A stretch of 64,000 bases of DNA, taken from positions 372,001-436,000 of the forward strand of contig NZ_JAPDUG010000001.1 of the NCBI RefSeq assembly GCF_026015885.1, written 5' to 3'. Position 1 is the first letter of the stretch; each line of letters opens with the position of its first letter. Below, one piece after another: positions 45,037 through 54,628 of this stretch. The translations under genes and the position numbers were made by a program. Under the pieces are notes generated by a model. The model did not search any database, was not told where the DNA came from, and worked only from the letters and a program-made list of their open reading frames with translations. This stretch comes from Halocynthiibacter sp. SDUM655004. GTDB taxonomy: Bacteria > Pseudomonadota > Alphaproteobacteria > Rhodobacterales > Rhodobacteraceae.

Positions 45037-46134
45037 ATGGGCGCTTACATACTCCGAAGGCTCTTGCTGATTATTCCGACGTTGTTCGGGATAATGGTAG
45101 TGAACTTTACGCTCGTTCAATTTGTGCCTGGCGGGCCGATTGAACAAATCCTCGCTGAACTCGAAGGGGAGGGCGACGCATTTGCAACCATCTCTGGCGG
45201 TGGAGGAGACGCGGGGTTTCAGGAATCCGACGTCGGCGGGGGCTTTGAGAGCAAGTACATCGGAGCACGAGGTTTGCCGCCCGAAGCAATCGCAGAGCTA
45301 GAGCGGCAGTTCGGCTTTGATAAACCTCCGGTCGAGCGCTTTTTCAGTATGATGTGGAACTACATCCGCTTTGATTTTGGCGAGAGTTACAACCAAGACA
45401 AACCAGTTCTTGAACTTGTGAAAGACAAGCTGCCCGTTTCAATTTCGCTTGGGCTTTGGTCCACTCTGATTGCTTATTGCATTTCCATACCGCTTGGAAT
45501 TCGCAAGGCTGTACGGGACGGAAGCTCTTTTGATACTTGGACAAGTGGCTTGATCATCGTCGCCTATGCGCTTCCAGGTTTCTTGATTGCGATACTTTTG
45601 ATCGTTCTGTTTGCAGGGGGCTCCTATTGGCAGATCTTCCCGCTGCGTGGGCTCGTATCTGACAATTGGGCCGATTTGAGTTGGCCAATGAAAATCGCGG
45701 ATTACTTCTGGCATATGGCGTTGCCGATTATCGCCAGCACCATTTCTGCCTTTGCGGGCCTTACGCTCCTGACGAAGAACAGCTTCCTTGACGAGATCCG
45801 CAAACAATATGTCATCACGGCCCGCGCCAAGGGGCTTTCGGAAAGCCGTGTGCTGTATGGCCACGTATTCCGCAATGCTATGCTGATTGTGATCTCGGGT
45901 TTTCCAGGGCTGTTCATCAGTATCTTCCTTACCGGCTCTGTTATTATCGAGACCATATTCTCGCTTGACGGTCTTGGCCGTCTCGGATTTGAGGCCGCCG
46001 TTTCACGCGACTATGCGGTGGTGTTCGGCACGCTCTTCTTCTTCGGGCTTATTGGCCTCGTGATCGGCATCTTGTCGGACTTGATGTATGTGTTCGTCGA
46101 TCCGCGCATCGACTTTGAATCGCGGGGAAGCTGA
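45037..46134 (+). CDS. yejB: Peptide ABC transporter permease, YejB type
   Basis: A 365-residue inner-membrane permease with six helices. It has the standard DppB-like N-terminus ([34 protein letters not shown]) and, as in YejB proteins, a long Gly/Glu-rich periplasmic insertion (about residues 45-90) before the core. The EAA loop is around [22 protein letters not shown]. It begins 9 bases after yejA and ends one base before the yejE start. Confidence 0.93.
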   Translation: MGAYILRRLLLIIPTLFGIMVVNFTLVQFVPGGPIEQILAELEGEGDAFATISGGGGDAGFQESDVGGGFESKYIGARGLPPEAIAELERQFGFDKPPVERFFSMMWNYIRFDFGESYNQDKPVLELVKDKLPVSISLGLWSTLIAYCISIPLGIRKAVRDGSSFDTWTSGLIIVAYALPGFLIAILLIVLFAGGSYWQIFPLRGLVSDNWADLSWPMKIADYFWHMALPIIASTISAFAGLTLLTKNSFLDEIRKQYVITARAKGLSESRVLYGHVFRNAMLIVISGFPGLFISIFLTGSVIIETIFSLDGLGRLGFEAAVSRDYAVVFGTLFFFGLIGLVIGILSDLMYVFVDPRIDFESRGS

Positions 46135-46135
46135 C

Positions 46136-47242
46136 GTGAAACTTTCTCCGCTTAATCAACGCCGCTGGAGTAACTTCCGCCGTAATAAACGCGCGTTCTA
46201 CTCGCTTATCATCTTCTCGTTCCTCTTCATTGCGTCGTGCTTTGCTGAGTTCATTGCCAACGATCGCCCGATCCTCGTGAAGTATCAGGGCGAATATTAC
46301 ATGCCGATCTTCAAGTTTTATCCCGAAACGCAATTCGGTGGCGATCTTCCGGGCGAGGCGGATTATGCATGGGAAGGGCAGGAATGCCTGATTGCAACGG
46401 GCGGGAATATTGACTGTTTCGACCGCCCCGAAGAGCTTATCGAAGACGCCAAGGATGGTGTGATTGATGGCGAGAAAATCGATCGTGGTTGGATGATCTG
46501 GCCGCTTATTCCGAACAGCTACAGCAACCCCGTTGATCGCCCGGGAACCGCACCGTCACCGCCAGATAGCTACAACTGGCTCGGTACAGACGACACCAAG
46601 CGCGATGTGTTAGCGCGAGTGATCTATGGTTTCCGGCTCTCGGTATTCTTTGCGCTGATTGTAACTGGCGCTTCCTCTGTGCTCGGTATTATTGCTGGTG
46701 CGGTTCAGGGGTATTTCGGCGGGCGTACAGACCTCATTTTCCAGAGGCTTTTGGAAATCTGGGGCGCAACGCCGAGCCTTTACGTGATTATCATCCTGTT
46801 CTCGATACTGGGGCGAAGTTTCTGGCTTCTTGTCTTTGTTTCGGTGCTGTTTGGCTGGCCGGCGCTGGTTGGCGTGGTGCGGGCGGAATTCCTGCGCGCG
46901 CGCAACTTTGAATATGTCCGCGCCGCCAAGGCGCTGGGCGTGTCAAATCGTGTGATTATGTTCCGCCATATGCTACCCAATGCGATGGTTGCGACGCTGA
47001 CGCTTCTGCCGTTTATCATTACGGGAGCGATTGGCGGTCTGGCGGGGCTTGATTTTCTTGGCTATGGTTTGCCACCTTCGGCACCATCTTTGGGTGAATT
47101 GACCCAGCAGGCAAAACAGAACCTACAAGCGCCATGGTTGGCGTTCACGGCATTCTTTACCTTTGCGATTATGCTGTCGCTTTTGGTCTTTATCTTTGAA
47201 GGCATCCGCGATGCGTTTGACCCACGGAAGGTGTTTCAATGA
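46136..47242 (+). CDS. yejE: Peptide ABC transporter permease, YejE type
   Basis: A 368-residue permease. The N-terminus SPLNQRRWSNFRRNKRAFYSLIIF is typical for YejE, followed by an unusually large periplasmic region (about residues 45-150) and the core helices with EAA loop RAAKALGVSNRVIMFRHMLPNA. GTG 46136 is chosen: GGGGAAG lies upstream and the spacing to yejB is 1 base. The frame continues upstream only through yejB. The ATG of yejF overlaps its stop. Confidence 0.92.
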   Translation: MKLSPLNQRRWSNFRRNKRAFYSLIIFSFLFIASCFAEFIANDRPILVKYQGEYYMPIFKFYPETQFGGDLPGEADYAWEGQECLIATGGNIDCFDRPEELIEDAKDGVIDGEKIDRGWMIWPLIPNSYSNPVDRPGTAPSPPDSYNWLGTDDTKRDVLARVIYGFRLSVFFALIVTGASSVLGIIAGAVQGYFGGRTDLIFQRLLEIWGATPSLYVIIILFSILGRSFWLLVFVSVLFGWPALVGVVRAEFLRARNFEYVRAAKALGVSNRVIMFRHMLPNAMVATLTLLPFIITGAIGGLAGLDFLGYGLPPSAPSLGELTQQAKQNLQAPWLAFTAFFTFAIMLSLLVFIFEGIRDAFDPRKVFQ

Positions 47243-48840
47243 CAAAATGCGCGCTTGAGGTCAAAGACCTGCGGATCAGCTTCCGTCAGGAAGGCGTAAG
47301 CAAAGAAGCCGTGAAGGGGGTCTCTTTCCACGTTGATGAGGGCGAAACCGTGGCTCTTGTGGGGGAGTCCGGCTCTGGTAAGTCCATCACTGCGCTGTCC
47401 ACGGTATCGCTTTTGTCGGATAACGCAGAAGTGAGCGGCTCCGCGAAGTACCTCGGCAGCGAAATGATTGGCGCGAGCGAGAAAGAGCTTCGCCGCGTGC
47501 GAGGCAATGATATCAGCTTCATTTTCCAAGAGCCGATGACCTCTCTCAACCCGCTTCACACCATTGAAAAGCAGCTTACCGAAGGTATTTTGCTCCATCA
47601 GGGAAAAACAGGTGACGCGGCGCGCGACGCGGTTATTGAGCTGTTGACCAAGGTGGGTATTCACGACCCAGAGAGCCGGTTGAACGCATATCCGCACCAG
47701 CTTTCCGGCGGGCAACGTCAGCGTGTGATGATCGCGATGGCGCTTGCGAACGGGCCAGAACTCCTGATCGCGGACGAACCAACAACCGCGCTTGATGTGA
47801 CCATTCAGGCCCAGATCCTAGAATTGCTTGCGGACCTCAAGAAAAGCGAGGGGATGAGCCTTTTGTTCATCACCCACGACCTTGGCATTGTGCGCAAGAT
47901 CGCGGATCGTGTGTGTGTGATGAAGGATGGCGAGATTGTTGAAACTGGACCGACGCTAGAGATTTTTGACAATCCGCAACATCCCTATACGCAAATGCTT
48001 CTGAATGCGGAGCCGAGCGGCGCACCGGAGCCTGTTGCGCCTGATGCGAAAACGTTGGTGCGGACGGATGATCTGCGTATTTGGTTCCCGATCCATCGCG
48101 GTCTGCTCAAGCGCACGGTGGGCCATGTAAAGGCGGTGAATGCAGCGAGTATTTCGGTGCGTGCGGGCGAAACGCTGGGGATTGTGGGCGAATCCGGCTC
48201 TGGCAAAACGACGCTGGCGCTGGCGATTATGCGGCTCATTCAGTCGGAAGGCGGTATCGAATTTGATGGCCGCGCGATTGATGCGCTCAAGAGCCGCGAT
48301 ATCACCCCGCTGCGTAAGGATATGCAGATCGTGTTCCAAGACCCGTTCGGTTCGCTTTCGCCGCGAATGACAGCGGGCGAGATTATTGCAGAGGGGCTTG
48401 CGATCCATGACGTCGGTAAAGGACGCGACCCGCGCGAATTGGTGCAGGACATCATGCGCGAGACGGGGCTTGATCCGGCAACGATCGATCGTTACCCGCA
48501 TGAGTTCTCCGGTGGGCAGCGCCAGAGGATCGCGATTGCACGCGCTATGATTTTGCGTCCCAAATTGGTTGTGCTGGACGAGCCGACAAGTGCGCTTGAC
48601 CGTACCGTACAGCAGCAAATCATTGCGCTCCTGCGCGAGTTGCAAAATCGTTATCAGCTTGGCTACCTGTTCATCAGCCACGACCTCAAGGTCGTGCGCG
48701 CCTTGAGCCACAATGTTGTGGTGATGAAGCAGGGTGATGTTGTAGAGGCCGGCACGCGGGAGCAGATTTTCGACAATCCGCAGACCGAATATACGCGCAC
48801 GCTCATCAAGGCGGCCCTTGACCTGAACGTCGCGCGATAA
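47239..48840 (+). CDS. yejF: Peptide ABC transporter ATP-binding protein, YejF type
   Basis: A 533-residue protein with two fused ABC ATPase domains. The first has Walker A GESGSGKSIT, signature LSGGQRQRVM and Walker B LLIADEPTTALD; the second has GESGSGKTTL, FSGGQRQRIA and LVVLDEPTSALD. The double ATPase in one chain is the YejF/GsiA layout. ATGA overlap with yejE indicates coupling. It converges on hemN with only 5 bases between stops and no visible terminator. Confidence 0.95.
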   Translation: MTKCALEVKDLRISFRQEGVSKEAVKGVSFHVDEGETVALVGESGSGKSITALSTVSLLSDNAEVSGSAKYLGSEMIGASEKELRRVRGNDISFIFQEPMTSLNPLHTIEKQLTEGILLHQGKTGDAARDAVIELLTKVGIHDPESRLNAYPHQLSGGQRQRVMIAMALANGPELLIADEPTTALDVTIQAQILELLADLKKSEGMSLLFITHDLGIVRKIADRVCVMKDGEIVETGPTLEIFDNPQHPYTQMLLNAEPSGAPEPVAPDAKTLVRTDDLRIWFPIHRGLLKRTVGHVKAVNAASISVRAGETLGIVGESGSGKTTLALAIMRLIQSEGGIEFDGRAIDALKSRDITPLRKDMQIVFQDPFGSLSPRMTAGEIIAEGLAIHDVGKGRDPRELVQDIMRETGLDPATIDRYPHEFSGGQRQRIAIARAMILRPKLVVLDEPTSALDRTVQQQIIALLRELQNRYQLGYLFISHDLKVVRALSHNVVVMKQGDVVEAGTREQIFDNPQTEYTRTLIKAALDLNVAR

Positions 48841-48845
48841 TCGTT

Positions 48846-50201
48846 TTACACGGCGGAACTATGGCCGGTTTTCGAGAGTTCGTAGGCGTCAAAGCCGCGT
48901 GCAATCACCCGTGTCAACGGACGAGTGGATGGTGGAACCTCAAGACGTCCGTTCTTGTAGCTCACAACATCGCTAAACTGTGCGGCAACCGGAGCGACTA
49001 GCTTCTCAACCTCTGCTTTGGCTAACCCGCGCTCGGAAGCAATTTCGGCGGCGTCGACCACGAAATCACACATCAAAGCTTCGATCAGACGCGCGCGGAG
49101 TTTGTCTTCGGCGGTAAAGCGATGCCCGCGCTTGGTGGAGAACCCGCCCGCGCGAATGGCGGCTGTGTGTTGCGATGTGGCAGAAGCGTTTTGCGCATAA
49201 CCCTGCGGGAACTTTGAAATTGACGAAGCGCCAAGCCCGACAAGAACTTCAGAAGTGTCCTCGGTATAGCCTTGGAAGTTGCGGCGCAGGCGCCCTGCTT
49301 TCTGGGCAATGCTCAAACTATCGCTCGGTAGCGCAAAGTGGTCGATACCGATTTCATCATAGCCGTCCCATTTAAAGAGCTTCTGCGCGGTTTCAAACAA
49401 CCCAAGCCGTTGCTCGGCGCTTGGCAGCGCTTCTTCTGGGATCATGGTCTGACGGCGCGCCATCCATGGAACGTGGGCATAACCGTAGAGCGCCACGCGA
49501 TCAGGTGCGAGCGAGAGAAGCTTCTGGACGCTTTCGGTGATTTTCTCGGGAGTCTGATATGGCAGGCCATAGAGAATATCGGTGTTGAGCGACTTCACGC
49601 CACGCGCGCGAATCGCGTGAACGGCTTCGGCGGTAAGCTCGTAACTTTGCTCGCGTCCGATGACTTTTTGAATTTCAGGATCAAAATCCTGCACACCAAT
49701 AGAAGCGCGGTTCAGGCCTGCGGCGGCAAGGGCATCAAGGCGCGCACCGTCGATTTCGTTAGGGTCGATCTCAACCGAAAACTCGCCATCCTCAGCAAGA
49801 GGCGCAACGGAATAGATTGCCTCGGCCAGTTCTGTCATCATATCGGGTGCCAGAAGCGTTGGCGTGCCGCCGCCCCAATGCAGTCGCTCAAGAGTGACGC
49901 CTTCTGGAAGGCGGGAGCGCAGAATCTCGATCTCGGCTTTGAGCGTTTCAAGATAAGCGCGTACAGGCGCATCCGATGATGTGCCTTGCGTACGACAAGC
50001 GCAGAACCAACACAATCGACGGCAGAAAGGCACGTGGATATAGAGCGAAATCTGACCACCTTCGGGGATCGCACCAATCCAATCTGCAAACAGATCAGGC
50101 CCAACATTCCCCGCGAAATGCGGTGATGTCGGATAGCTTGTGTAGCGGGGGACACGCGCGTCAAAAAGGCCGTGTCGGGCAAGTTGTATATTCGTTTCCA
50201 T
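48846..50201 (-). CDS. hemN: Oxygen-independent coproporphyrinogen III oxidase
   Basis: A radical-SAM enzyme of heme synthesis used when oxygen is low; it makes protoporphyrinogen IX. The 451-residue protein has the Cx3Cx2C cluster motif C60-C64-C67 (CRRLCWFCACR), GGGTPTLL, and the HemN C-terminal domain with the FSTKRGHRF-like region. ATG 50201 gives the family N-terminus (METNIQLARHGLFDARVPRYTSYPT); the ATG at 50243 is inside the FNR box and is rejected. No Shine-Dalgarno sequence precedes 50201, which agrees with the predicted near-leaderless transcript. Divergent from fnrL. Confidence 0.94.
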   Translation of the reverse strand: METNIQLARHGLFDARVPRYTSYPTSPHFAGNVGPDLFADWIGAIPEGGQISLYIHVPFCRRLCWFCACRTQGTSSDAPVRAYLETLKAEIEILRSRLPEGVTLERLHWGGGTPTLLAPDMMTELAEAIYSVAPLAEDGEFSVEIDPNEIDGARLDALAAAGLNRASIGVQDFDPEIQKVIGREQSYELTAEAVHAIRARGVKSLNTDILYGLPYQTPEKITESVQKLLSLAPDRVALYGYAHVPWMARRQTMIPEEALPSAEQRLGLFETAQKLFKWDGYDEIGIDHFALPSDSLSIAQKAGRLRRNFQGYTEDTSEVLVGLGASSISKFPQGYAQNASATSQHTAAIRAGGFSTKRGHRFTAEDKLRARLIEALMCDFVVDAAEIASERGLAKAEVEKLVAPVAAQFSDVVSYKNGRLEVPPSTRPLTRVIARGFDAYELSKTGHSSAV

Positions 50202-50208
50202 GCGGGTA

Positions 50209-50214
50209 TCTATA
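50209..50214 (-). promoter_or_regulatory. Predicted hemN -10 element
   Basis: TATAGA on the minus strand ends 7 bases before the A of the hemN ATG. The FNR box centre (50243.5) is 41.5 bp from a start at 50202, the class II FNR distance. Together they predict transcription starting one base before the AUG. Confidence 0.5.
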
Positions 50215-50236
50215 GACCCCGTTAAGGTCACATACT

Positions 50237-50250
50237 TTGACACATATCAA
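50237..50250. promoter_or_regulatory. FNR box between hemN and fnrL
   Basis: TTGACACATATCAA matches the FNR consensus TTGAT-N4-ATCAA at nine of ten positions. For hemN it sits at the activating -41.5 spacing. For fnrL it ends 15 bases before the ATG, which fits self-repression better than activation. Confidence 0.85.
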
Positions 50251-50265
50251 TTACCGGACGTCTTA

Positions 50266-51012
50266 ATGTTTGCACCTGACCTGACGAAAAACTTCAATAA
50301 ATGCGGCGATTGCCCCATTCGGAAGCGCGCGGTTTGTGCACACTGCGAGACCGAAGAACTCATTCTGCTTGAAGAAATGAAGTACTACCGCAGCTTTGAA
50401 GCTGGCCAAACGGTGGTATGGTCTGGTGACCGTATGGATTTTGTGGCGTCGGTGGTGTCTGGAATTGCCTCGCTAACGCAAACGCTCGAAGACGGGCGCA
50501 CACAGATGGTCGGGTTGCTTCTGCCTTCAGATTTTGTCGGTCGCCCAGGGCGCGATTCGGCGCCTTATGATGTGGTGGCAACAACCGATCTTGTGATGTG
50601 TTGTTTTCGTAAGAAGCCGTTTGAGGAACTAGTTTCGACCACTCCGCGTGTTGCGCAGCGACTCTTGCAAATGACGTTGGACGAGTTGGATGCCGCGCGC
50701 GAGTGGATGCTATTACTTGGCCGCAAAACCGCGCGTGAAAAGATCGCCAGCCTGCTGGCAATTATCGCCCGCCGCAACTCGATGCTTGCGACCCAGACCG
50801 TTGGCGATTCGATGAGCTTCGACCTGCCGCTTACGCGAGAGGCAATGTCCGACTACCTCGGACTTACACTCGAGACAGTAAGCCGCCAGATTTCCGCTCT
50901 GAAGAAAGACGGTTTAATCGAACTTCAAGGCAAGCGTCACATCATTGTGCCGGATTTCCAAAAGCTGGTGCTTGAGTCCGGTGATGACGCCGACGGTGGA
51001 TTGCCGATCTAA
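50266..51012 (+). CDS. fnrL: FnrL oxygen-responsive transcriptional regulator
   Basis: A CRP/FNR-family regulator that holds a 4Fe-4S cluster and activates microaerobic genes when oxygen is low. The 248-residue protein has N-terminal cysteines at 13, 16, 24 and 27 (CGDCPIRKRAVCAHC) and CC at 112-113, the pattern of Rhodobacter FnrL. Then come the cyclic-nucleotide-binding fold and an HTH with LTREAMSDYLGLTLETVSRQISALK, whose E--SR recognition residues fit TTGAT half-sites. The start at 50266 is chosen; the frame opens upstream (50200) only across the FNR box. It lies amid its likely targets hemN, usp and cco genes. Confidence 0.95.
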   Translation: MFAPDLTKNFNKCGDCPIRKRAVCAHCETEELILLEEMKYYRSFEAGQTVVWSGDRMDFVASVVSGIASLTQTLEDGRTQMVGLLLPSDFVGRPGRDSAPYDVVATTDLVMCCFRKKPFEELVSTTPRVAQRLLQMTLDELDAAREWMLLLGRKTAREKIASLLAIIARRNSMLATQTVGDSMSFDLPLTREAMSDYLGLTLETVSRQISALKKDGLIELQGKRHIIVPDFQKLVLESGDDADGGLPI

Positions 51013-51032
51013 ACTCGCGCGATGAGTGCGGG

Positions 51033-51050
51033 CGGGCAATTTCTTGCCCG
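51033..51050. terminator. Hairpin between fnrL and usp
   Basis: CGGGCAA-TTTC-TTGCCCG is a perfect 7-bp hairpin between two convergent genes. No T-run follows, so its terminator strength is doubtful. Confidence 0.45.
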
Positions 51051-51062
51051 ACCCAAGCGTGA

Positions 51063-51902
51063 TTAGTGACGCATGAAGACCGGAACTTCTGCGTTTTCAA
51101 GCATATAGCGGGTTGCGCCGCCCAAGACTGCTTCGCGGAAGCGCGAGTGCCCGTAGGCGCCCATAACCAGCATGTCTGCGTTCTGGTCACTGATGTGACG
51201 CAGCATGATATCCCCGACGCGAGGCATCGATTTTGCCAGAACCGAGATTTCGGCATGGATGCCGTGTCGAGACAGCAGTTGTGAAAGCAACCCGCCGGGG
51301 TCGGAACGGTTTGGCCCGTGTGTTGGCGGATCAATCACGGCGATATTCACTTGGTCGGCCTCGAGCAAAAACGGCATTGCAGCGCGAACCGCGTTAAGCG
51401 CCTCAACGCTTTCGTTCCAGCCGATCACAACATTCTTCGGCGCGCCGAGAGCTTTGGGAGCATCTGGCACAACGATTATTGGCGCGTTCCCTTCAAACAG
51501 GGCGGCTTCGACCAAACCTTCGTCTACGCTGTCGCGCGCCTCACCATAGGGTTTCGGCAATACAACAGCATCCGCGAATCGCGCGCGATGAGCAGCAACG
51601 CGATTGAGTCCGGAAATTTGAACGACGGCTTGTTCTGCGGCCCAAGGGAAAGTCTCGCCCTCAAGGCGTTTGCGCGCCCATTCGTCAACTTCCTTGGCAT
51701 CCGCGCTGGCGCGCTCAATTGTCTCTTGTTGAATAAGAGCGTTGGCGCCGGCGTAGTAATATCCCGTTTGGGTGCGGTCTACGCCGAGGTTTAGAACATC
51801 GAGATGAGCCTCGTTCTGATTAGCCAATGCACAGGCATAATCGAGCGCAGCTGCGCATGTGGCTGGGGCTGAGGCAATACAGAGAATTGATTTATACGAC
51901 AT
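51063..51902 (-). CDS. Tandem universal stress protein
   Basis: A 279-residue cytoplasmic protein with two Usp domains. The second has a complete ATP-binding motif (MGAYGHSRFREAVLGGATRYML, the G2xG9xG(S/T)-type), while the first is degenerate. The start at 51902 has AAGGAG 8 bases upstream; the frame upstream of it passes through the FNR box region and is rejected. It is divergent from ccoN and has its own FNR-type promoter, so it is likely induced at low oxygen. Confidence 0.92.
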   Translation of the reverse strand: MSYKSILCIASAPATCAAALDYACALANQNEAHLDVLNLGVDRTQTGYYYAGANALIQQETIERASADAKEVDEWARKRLEGETFPWAAEQAVVQISGLNRVAAHRARFADAVVLPKPYGEARDSVDEGLVEAALFEGNAPIIVVPDAPKALGAPKNVVIGWNESVEALNAVRAAMPFLLEADQVNIAVIDPPTHGPNRSDPGGLLSQLLSRHGIHAEISVLAKSMPRVGDIMLRHISDQNADMLVMGAYGHSRFREAVLGGATRYMLENAEVPVFMRH

Positions 51903-51928
51903 AAATGTCTCCTTCATTCTGTCTGCAA

Positions 51929-51934
51929 AATATA
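51929..51934 (-). promoter_or_regulatory. Predicted usp -10 element
   Basis: TATATT on the minus strand predicts a start near 51920, 18 bases before the usp ATG. The FNR box at 51955-51968 is then centred at -41.5, the class II position. Confidence 0.55.
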
Positions 51935-51954
51935 AAATTTGCTTTTGTGTCACA

Positions 51955-51968
51955 TTGACCTCGATCAA
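51955..51968. promoter_or_regulatory. FNR box, usp-proximal
   Basis: TTGACCTCGATCAA matches TTGAT-N4-ATCAA at nine of ten positions. It is placed to activate usp. From the ccoN side it lies 32 bp, about three helical turns, upstream of the ccoN-proximal box. Confidence 0.85.
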
Positions 51969-51986
51969 CCAATACTATGGTAAAAA

Positions 51987-52000
51987 TTGACATGGATCAA
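51987..52000. promoter_or_regulatory. FNR box, ccoN-proximal
   Basis: TTGACATGGATCAA matches the consensus at nine of ten positions. Class II spacing predicts a start near 52035, about 54 bases before ccoN; the -10 there (around CATACC) is weak. Confidence 0.82.
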
Positions 52001-52088
52001 AGCGAGTGAGTACGCTCGCAAACATACCGAGATCAAAGAACGCACCCGAGCGCTAGAATCGCGTCGGGAAAGGACGAAGGGACACAAA

Positions 52089-53684
52089 ATGTGGGACTAT
52101 CTTAAGCTGATCGTGCTTGCGCTCGTGACGGTACTTGCCGCCATAGCCGCAAACTATGCACGTGATTTTGCATATCAGGTGCATGCCATACTGGTCATGC
52201 TTGTCGCGGGGGGGCTGTTTTTGTGGTCCGTTCGCAAAACCGGCGATCCAAAACCGCCAACCCCGACCGGTTATATGGACGGTGTTATCCGGGCAGGCGC
52301 GATTGCCACGGTGTTCTGGGGTGTCGTCGGTTTTTTGGTCGGTACGTTCATCGCGTTTCAGCTTGCTTTCCCTGTCCTGAACTTTGATTGGGCCCAAGGA
52401 TACGCCAACTTTGGCCGTCTTCGCCCGCTCCATACATCGGCGGTTATTTTTGCCTTTGGTGGCAACGCGCTGATTTGTACAAGCTTTTACGTTGTTCAAC
52501 GTACGTCTGCCGCACGTCTTTGGGGTGGAAATCTGGCGTGGTTCGTTTTTTGGGGGTACAACCTATTTATTGTTCTCGCCGCGACGGGCTACCTTCTCGG
52601 TGCTACCCAGTCCAAAGAATATGCAGAGCCTGAGTGGTATGTAGATATCTGGCTCACAATCGTTTGGGTTGCCTATCTTGTGGTGTACCTCGGCACGATT
52701 ATGAACCGCAAAGAAAAGCACATCTATGTTGCGAACTGGTTCTATCTCGGCTTCATCGTCACTGTTGCGATGCTTCACATCGTCAACAACCTGAGCCTCC
52801 CGGTTTCGATCTTCGGTTCGCGCTCGGTACAGCTCTTTGCTGGTGTTCAGGATGCGATGACACAATGGTGGTACGGCCACAACGCGGTGGGCTTCTTCCT
52901 GACTGCGGGCTTCCTTGGCATGATGTACTACTTCGTGCCGAAACAAGCAGAGCGCCCTGTGTACTCTTACAAGCTGTCGATCATCCACTTTTGGGCGCTG
53001 ATCTTCCTGTATATCTGGGCTGGTCCACACCACCTTCACTATACTGCGCTGCCGGAATGGGCTTCGACACTCGGTATGGTCTTCTCGGTCATTCTCTGGA
53101 TGCCAAGCTGGGGTGGTATGATCAACGGTCTGATGACGCTGCAAGGCGCATGGGACAAACTCCGCACCGACCCGATTATCCGCATGATGGTTGTGTCGAT
53201 CGGTTTCTACGGCATGTCCACTTTCGAAGGTCCGATGATGTCGATCAAAGCTGTGAACTCTCTCAGCCACTACACCGACTGGACTATCGGGCACGTGCAC
53301 TCTGGTGCGCTTGGCTGGAACGGTATGATCACCTTCGGTGCGCTCTACTATCTCTTCCCGAAACTGTGGAACAAAACCGGTCTCTATAGCCTCAAGCTTG
53401 TTAACTGGCACTTCTGGCTGGCGACAATCGGTATCGTTCTCTATGCGGCGTCCATGTGGGTCACCGGCATTATGGAAGGTCTGATGTGGCGTGAAGTTGA
53501 TGCGCAAGGCTTCCTTGTGAACGCTTTCGCCGACACTCTCGGACCGAAGTTCCCGATGTTGGTTGTGCGTGGCCTTGGTGGGGTTCTGTTCCTCGTTGGC
53601 TCGCTGATCATGGCCTATAACCTTTGGATGACTGTTGCGAAAGGCGAGCCTAAGCCCGCCGCCGCAATGGCACCGGCAGAATAA
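52089..53684 (+). CDS. ccoN: cbb3-type cytochrome c oxidase subunit I
   Basis: Catalytic membrane subunit with low-spin heme b, high-spin heme b3 and CuB; it reduces oxygen with high affinity. The 531-residue protein has the 14-helix plan, the early H in [10 protein letters not shown], the CuB/heme region [12 protein letters not shown] and [14 protein letters not shown], and [26 protein letters not shown] 52089 has GAAGGGA upstream and gives the usual length; the frame begins earlier inside the FNR box at 51987 and is rejected there. First gene of ccoNOQP. Confidence 0.97.
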   Translation: MWDYLKLIVLALVTVLAAIAANYARDFAYQVHAILVMLVAGGLFLWSVRKTGDPKPPTPTGYMDGVIRAGAIATVFWGVVGFLVGTFIAFQLAFPVLNFDWAQGYANFGRLRPLHTSAVIFAFGGNALICTSFYVVQRTSAARLWGGNLAWFVFWGYNLFIVLAATGYLLGATQSKEYAEPEWYVDIWLTIVWVAYLVVYLGTIMNRKEKHIYVANWFYLGFIVTVAMLHIVNNLSLPVSIFGSRSVQLFAGVQDAMTQWWYGHNAVGFFLTAGFLGMMYYFVPKQAERPVYSYKLSIIHFWALIFLYIWAGPHHLHYTALPEWASTLGMVFSVILWMPSWGGMINGLMTLQGAWDKLRTDPIIRMMVVSIGFYGMSTFEGPMMSIKAVNSLSHYTDWTIGHVHSGALGWNGMITFGALYYLFPKLWNKTGLYSLKLVNWHFWLATIGIVLYAASMWVTGIMEGLMWREVDAQGFLVNAFADTLGPKFPMLVVRGLGGVLFLVGSLIMAYNLWMTVAKGEPKPAAAMAPAE

Positions 53685-53697
53685 GGGGGATTCAGAA

Positions 53698-54423
53698 ATG
53701 GGAATTCTCGACAAACACAAGTTTCTGGAAAAGAACGCAACAGCCCTTCTGGTCGGCAGCCTCTTGGTCGTGTCGGTCGGGGGGATCGTGGAAATCGCTC
53801 CGCTGTTCTATCTGGAAAACACGATTGAAGACGTTGAAGGCATGCGTCCTTACTCTCCGCTCGAATTGGCGGGCCGCGAAGTTTACATTCGTGAAGGGTG
53901 CTATGTCTGTCACAGCCAGATGATCCGTCCAATGCGCGACGAAGTAGAGCGTTACGGACACTATTCTCTGGCAGCGGAAAGCATGTATGACCACCCGTTC
54001 CAGTGGGGGTCAAAGCGGACGGGGCCAGACCTCGCTCGTGTCGGCGGCCGCTACTCGGATGAGTGGCATGTCGATCACCTGCGCGACCCTCAATCGGTTG
54101 TGCCGGAATCGATCATGCCTAAATACGGCTTCCTTGAAGACAAGCTTCTTGACGGCAAATACATCGGTGACCTTCTAAAAACTCATAAGATGGTTGGCGT
54201 GCCTTATACCGAAGAGATGTTGGAAAATGCGCAGGCCGACTTCATGGCCCAAGCTGATCCGGATAGCGATTACGACGATATGCTCGAACGCTATCCCGGC
54301 GCGCAGGTACGGAACTTTGACGGCAAGCCCGGCGTTTCCGAAACCGACGCGTTGATCGCCTATTTGCAAATGTTGGGGACATTGGTTGATTTCTCGACCT
54401 TTACACCCGACCCAACCCGCTAG
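53698..54423 (+). CDS. ccoO: cbb3-type cytochrome c oxidase subunit II
   Basis: Mono-heme cytochrome c subunit that passes electrons to CcoN. The 241-residue protein has an N-terminal membrane anchor (about residues 15-37), heme motif CYVCH (Cys68, Cys71, His72) within [18 protein letters not shown], and probable axial Met in [16 protein letters not shown] precedes ATG 53698, 13 bases after ccoN. Normal size and order for Rhodobacterales. Confidence 0.97.
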   Translation: MGILDKHKFLEKNATALLVGSLLVVSVGGIVEIAPLFYLENTIEDVEGMRPYSPLELAGREVYIREGCYVCHSQMIRPMRDEVERYGHYSLAAESMYDHPFQWGSKRTGPDLARVGGRYSDEWHVDHLRDPQSVVPESIMPKYGFLEDKLLDGKYIGDLLKTHKMVGVPYTEEMLENAQADFMAQADPDSDYDDMLERYPGAQVRNFDGKPGVSETDALIAYLQMLGTLVDFSTFTPDPTR

Positions 54424-54431
54424 GAGGCACC

Positions 54432-54626
54432 ATGTATAGCATCCTACGTGAATTTGCAGATAGCTGGGTCTTGCTCCTGATGTTCCTCTTCTTTGTAGGG
54501 GTGTTCGTCTGGGTATTCCGTCCCGGTAGCAAAAAGGTTCATAGCGATACGGCAGATATACCGTTCCGCCATGAGGATTCTCCGCTGGCCGATGCGCCGC
54601 AAAACGCCCAGAACAAGGAGGCGTGA
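54432..54626 (+). CDS. ccoQ: cbb3-type cytochrome oxidase subunit CcoQ
   Basis: A 64-residue, single-helix subunit (about residues 12-30) that stabilises the oxidase or helps link CcoP. The [32 protein letters not shown] start is typical of FixQ/CcoQ, and the tail is hydrophilic. AGGAGG is upstream. The stop at 54624-54626 lies 2 bases before the ccoP ATG at 54629. Confidence 0.93.
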   Translation: MYSILREFADSWVLLLMFLFFVGVFVWVFRPGSKKVHSDTADIPFRHEDSPLADAPQNAQNKEA

Positions 54627-54628
54627 AC

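Noticed and set aside
52563-53720. 385-residue open frame on the minus strand across ccoN
   Set aside because: Fully antisense to a certain gene; His/Arg-rich composition typical of shadows.
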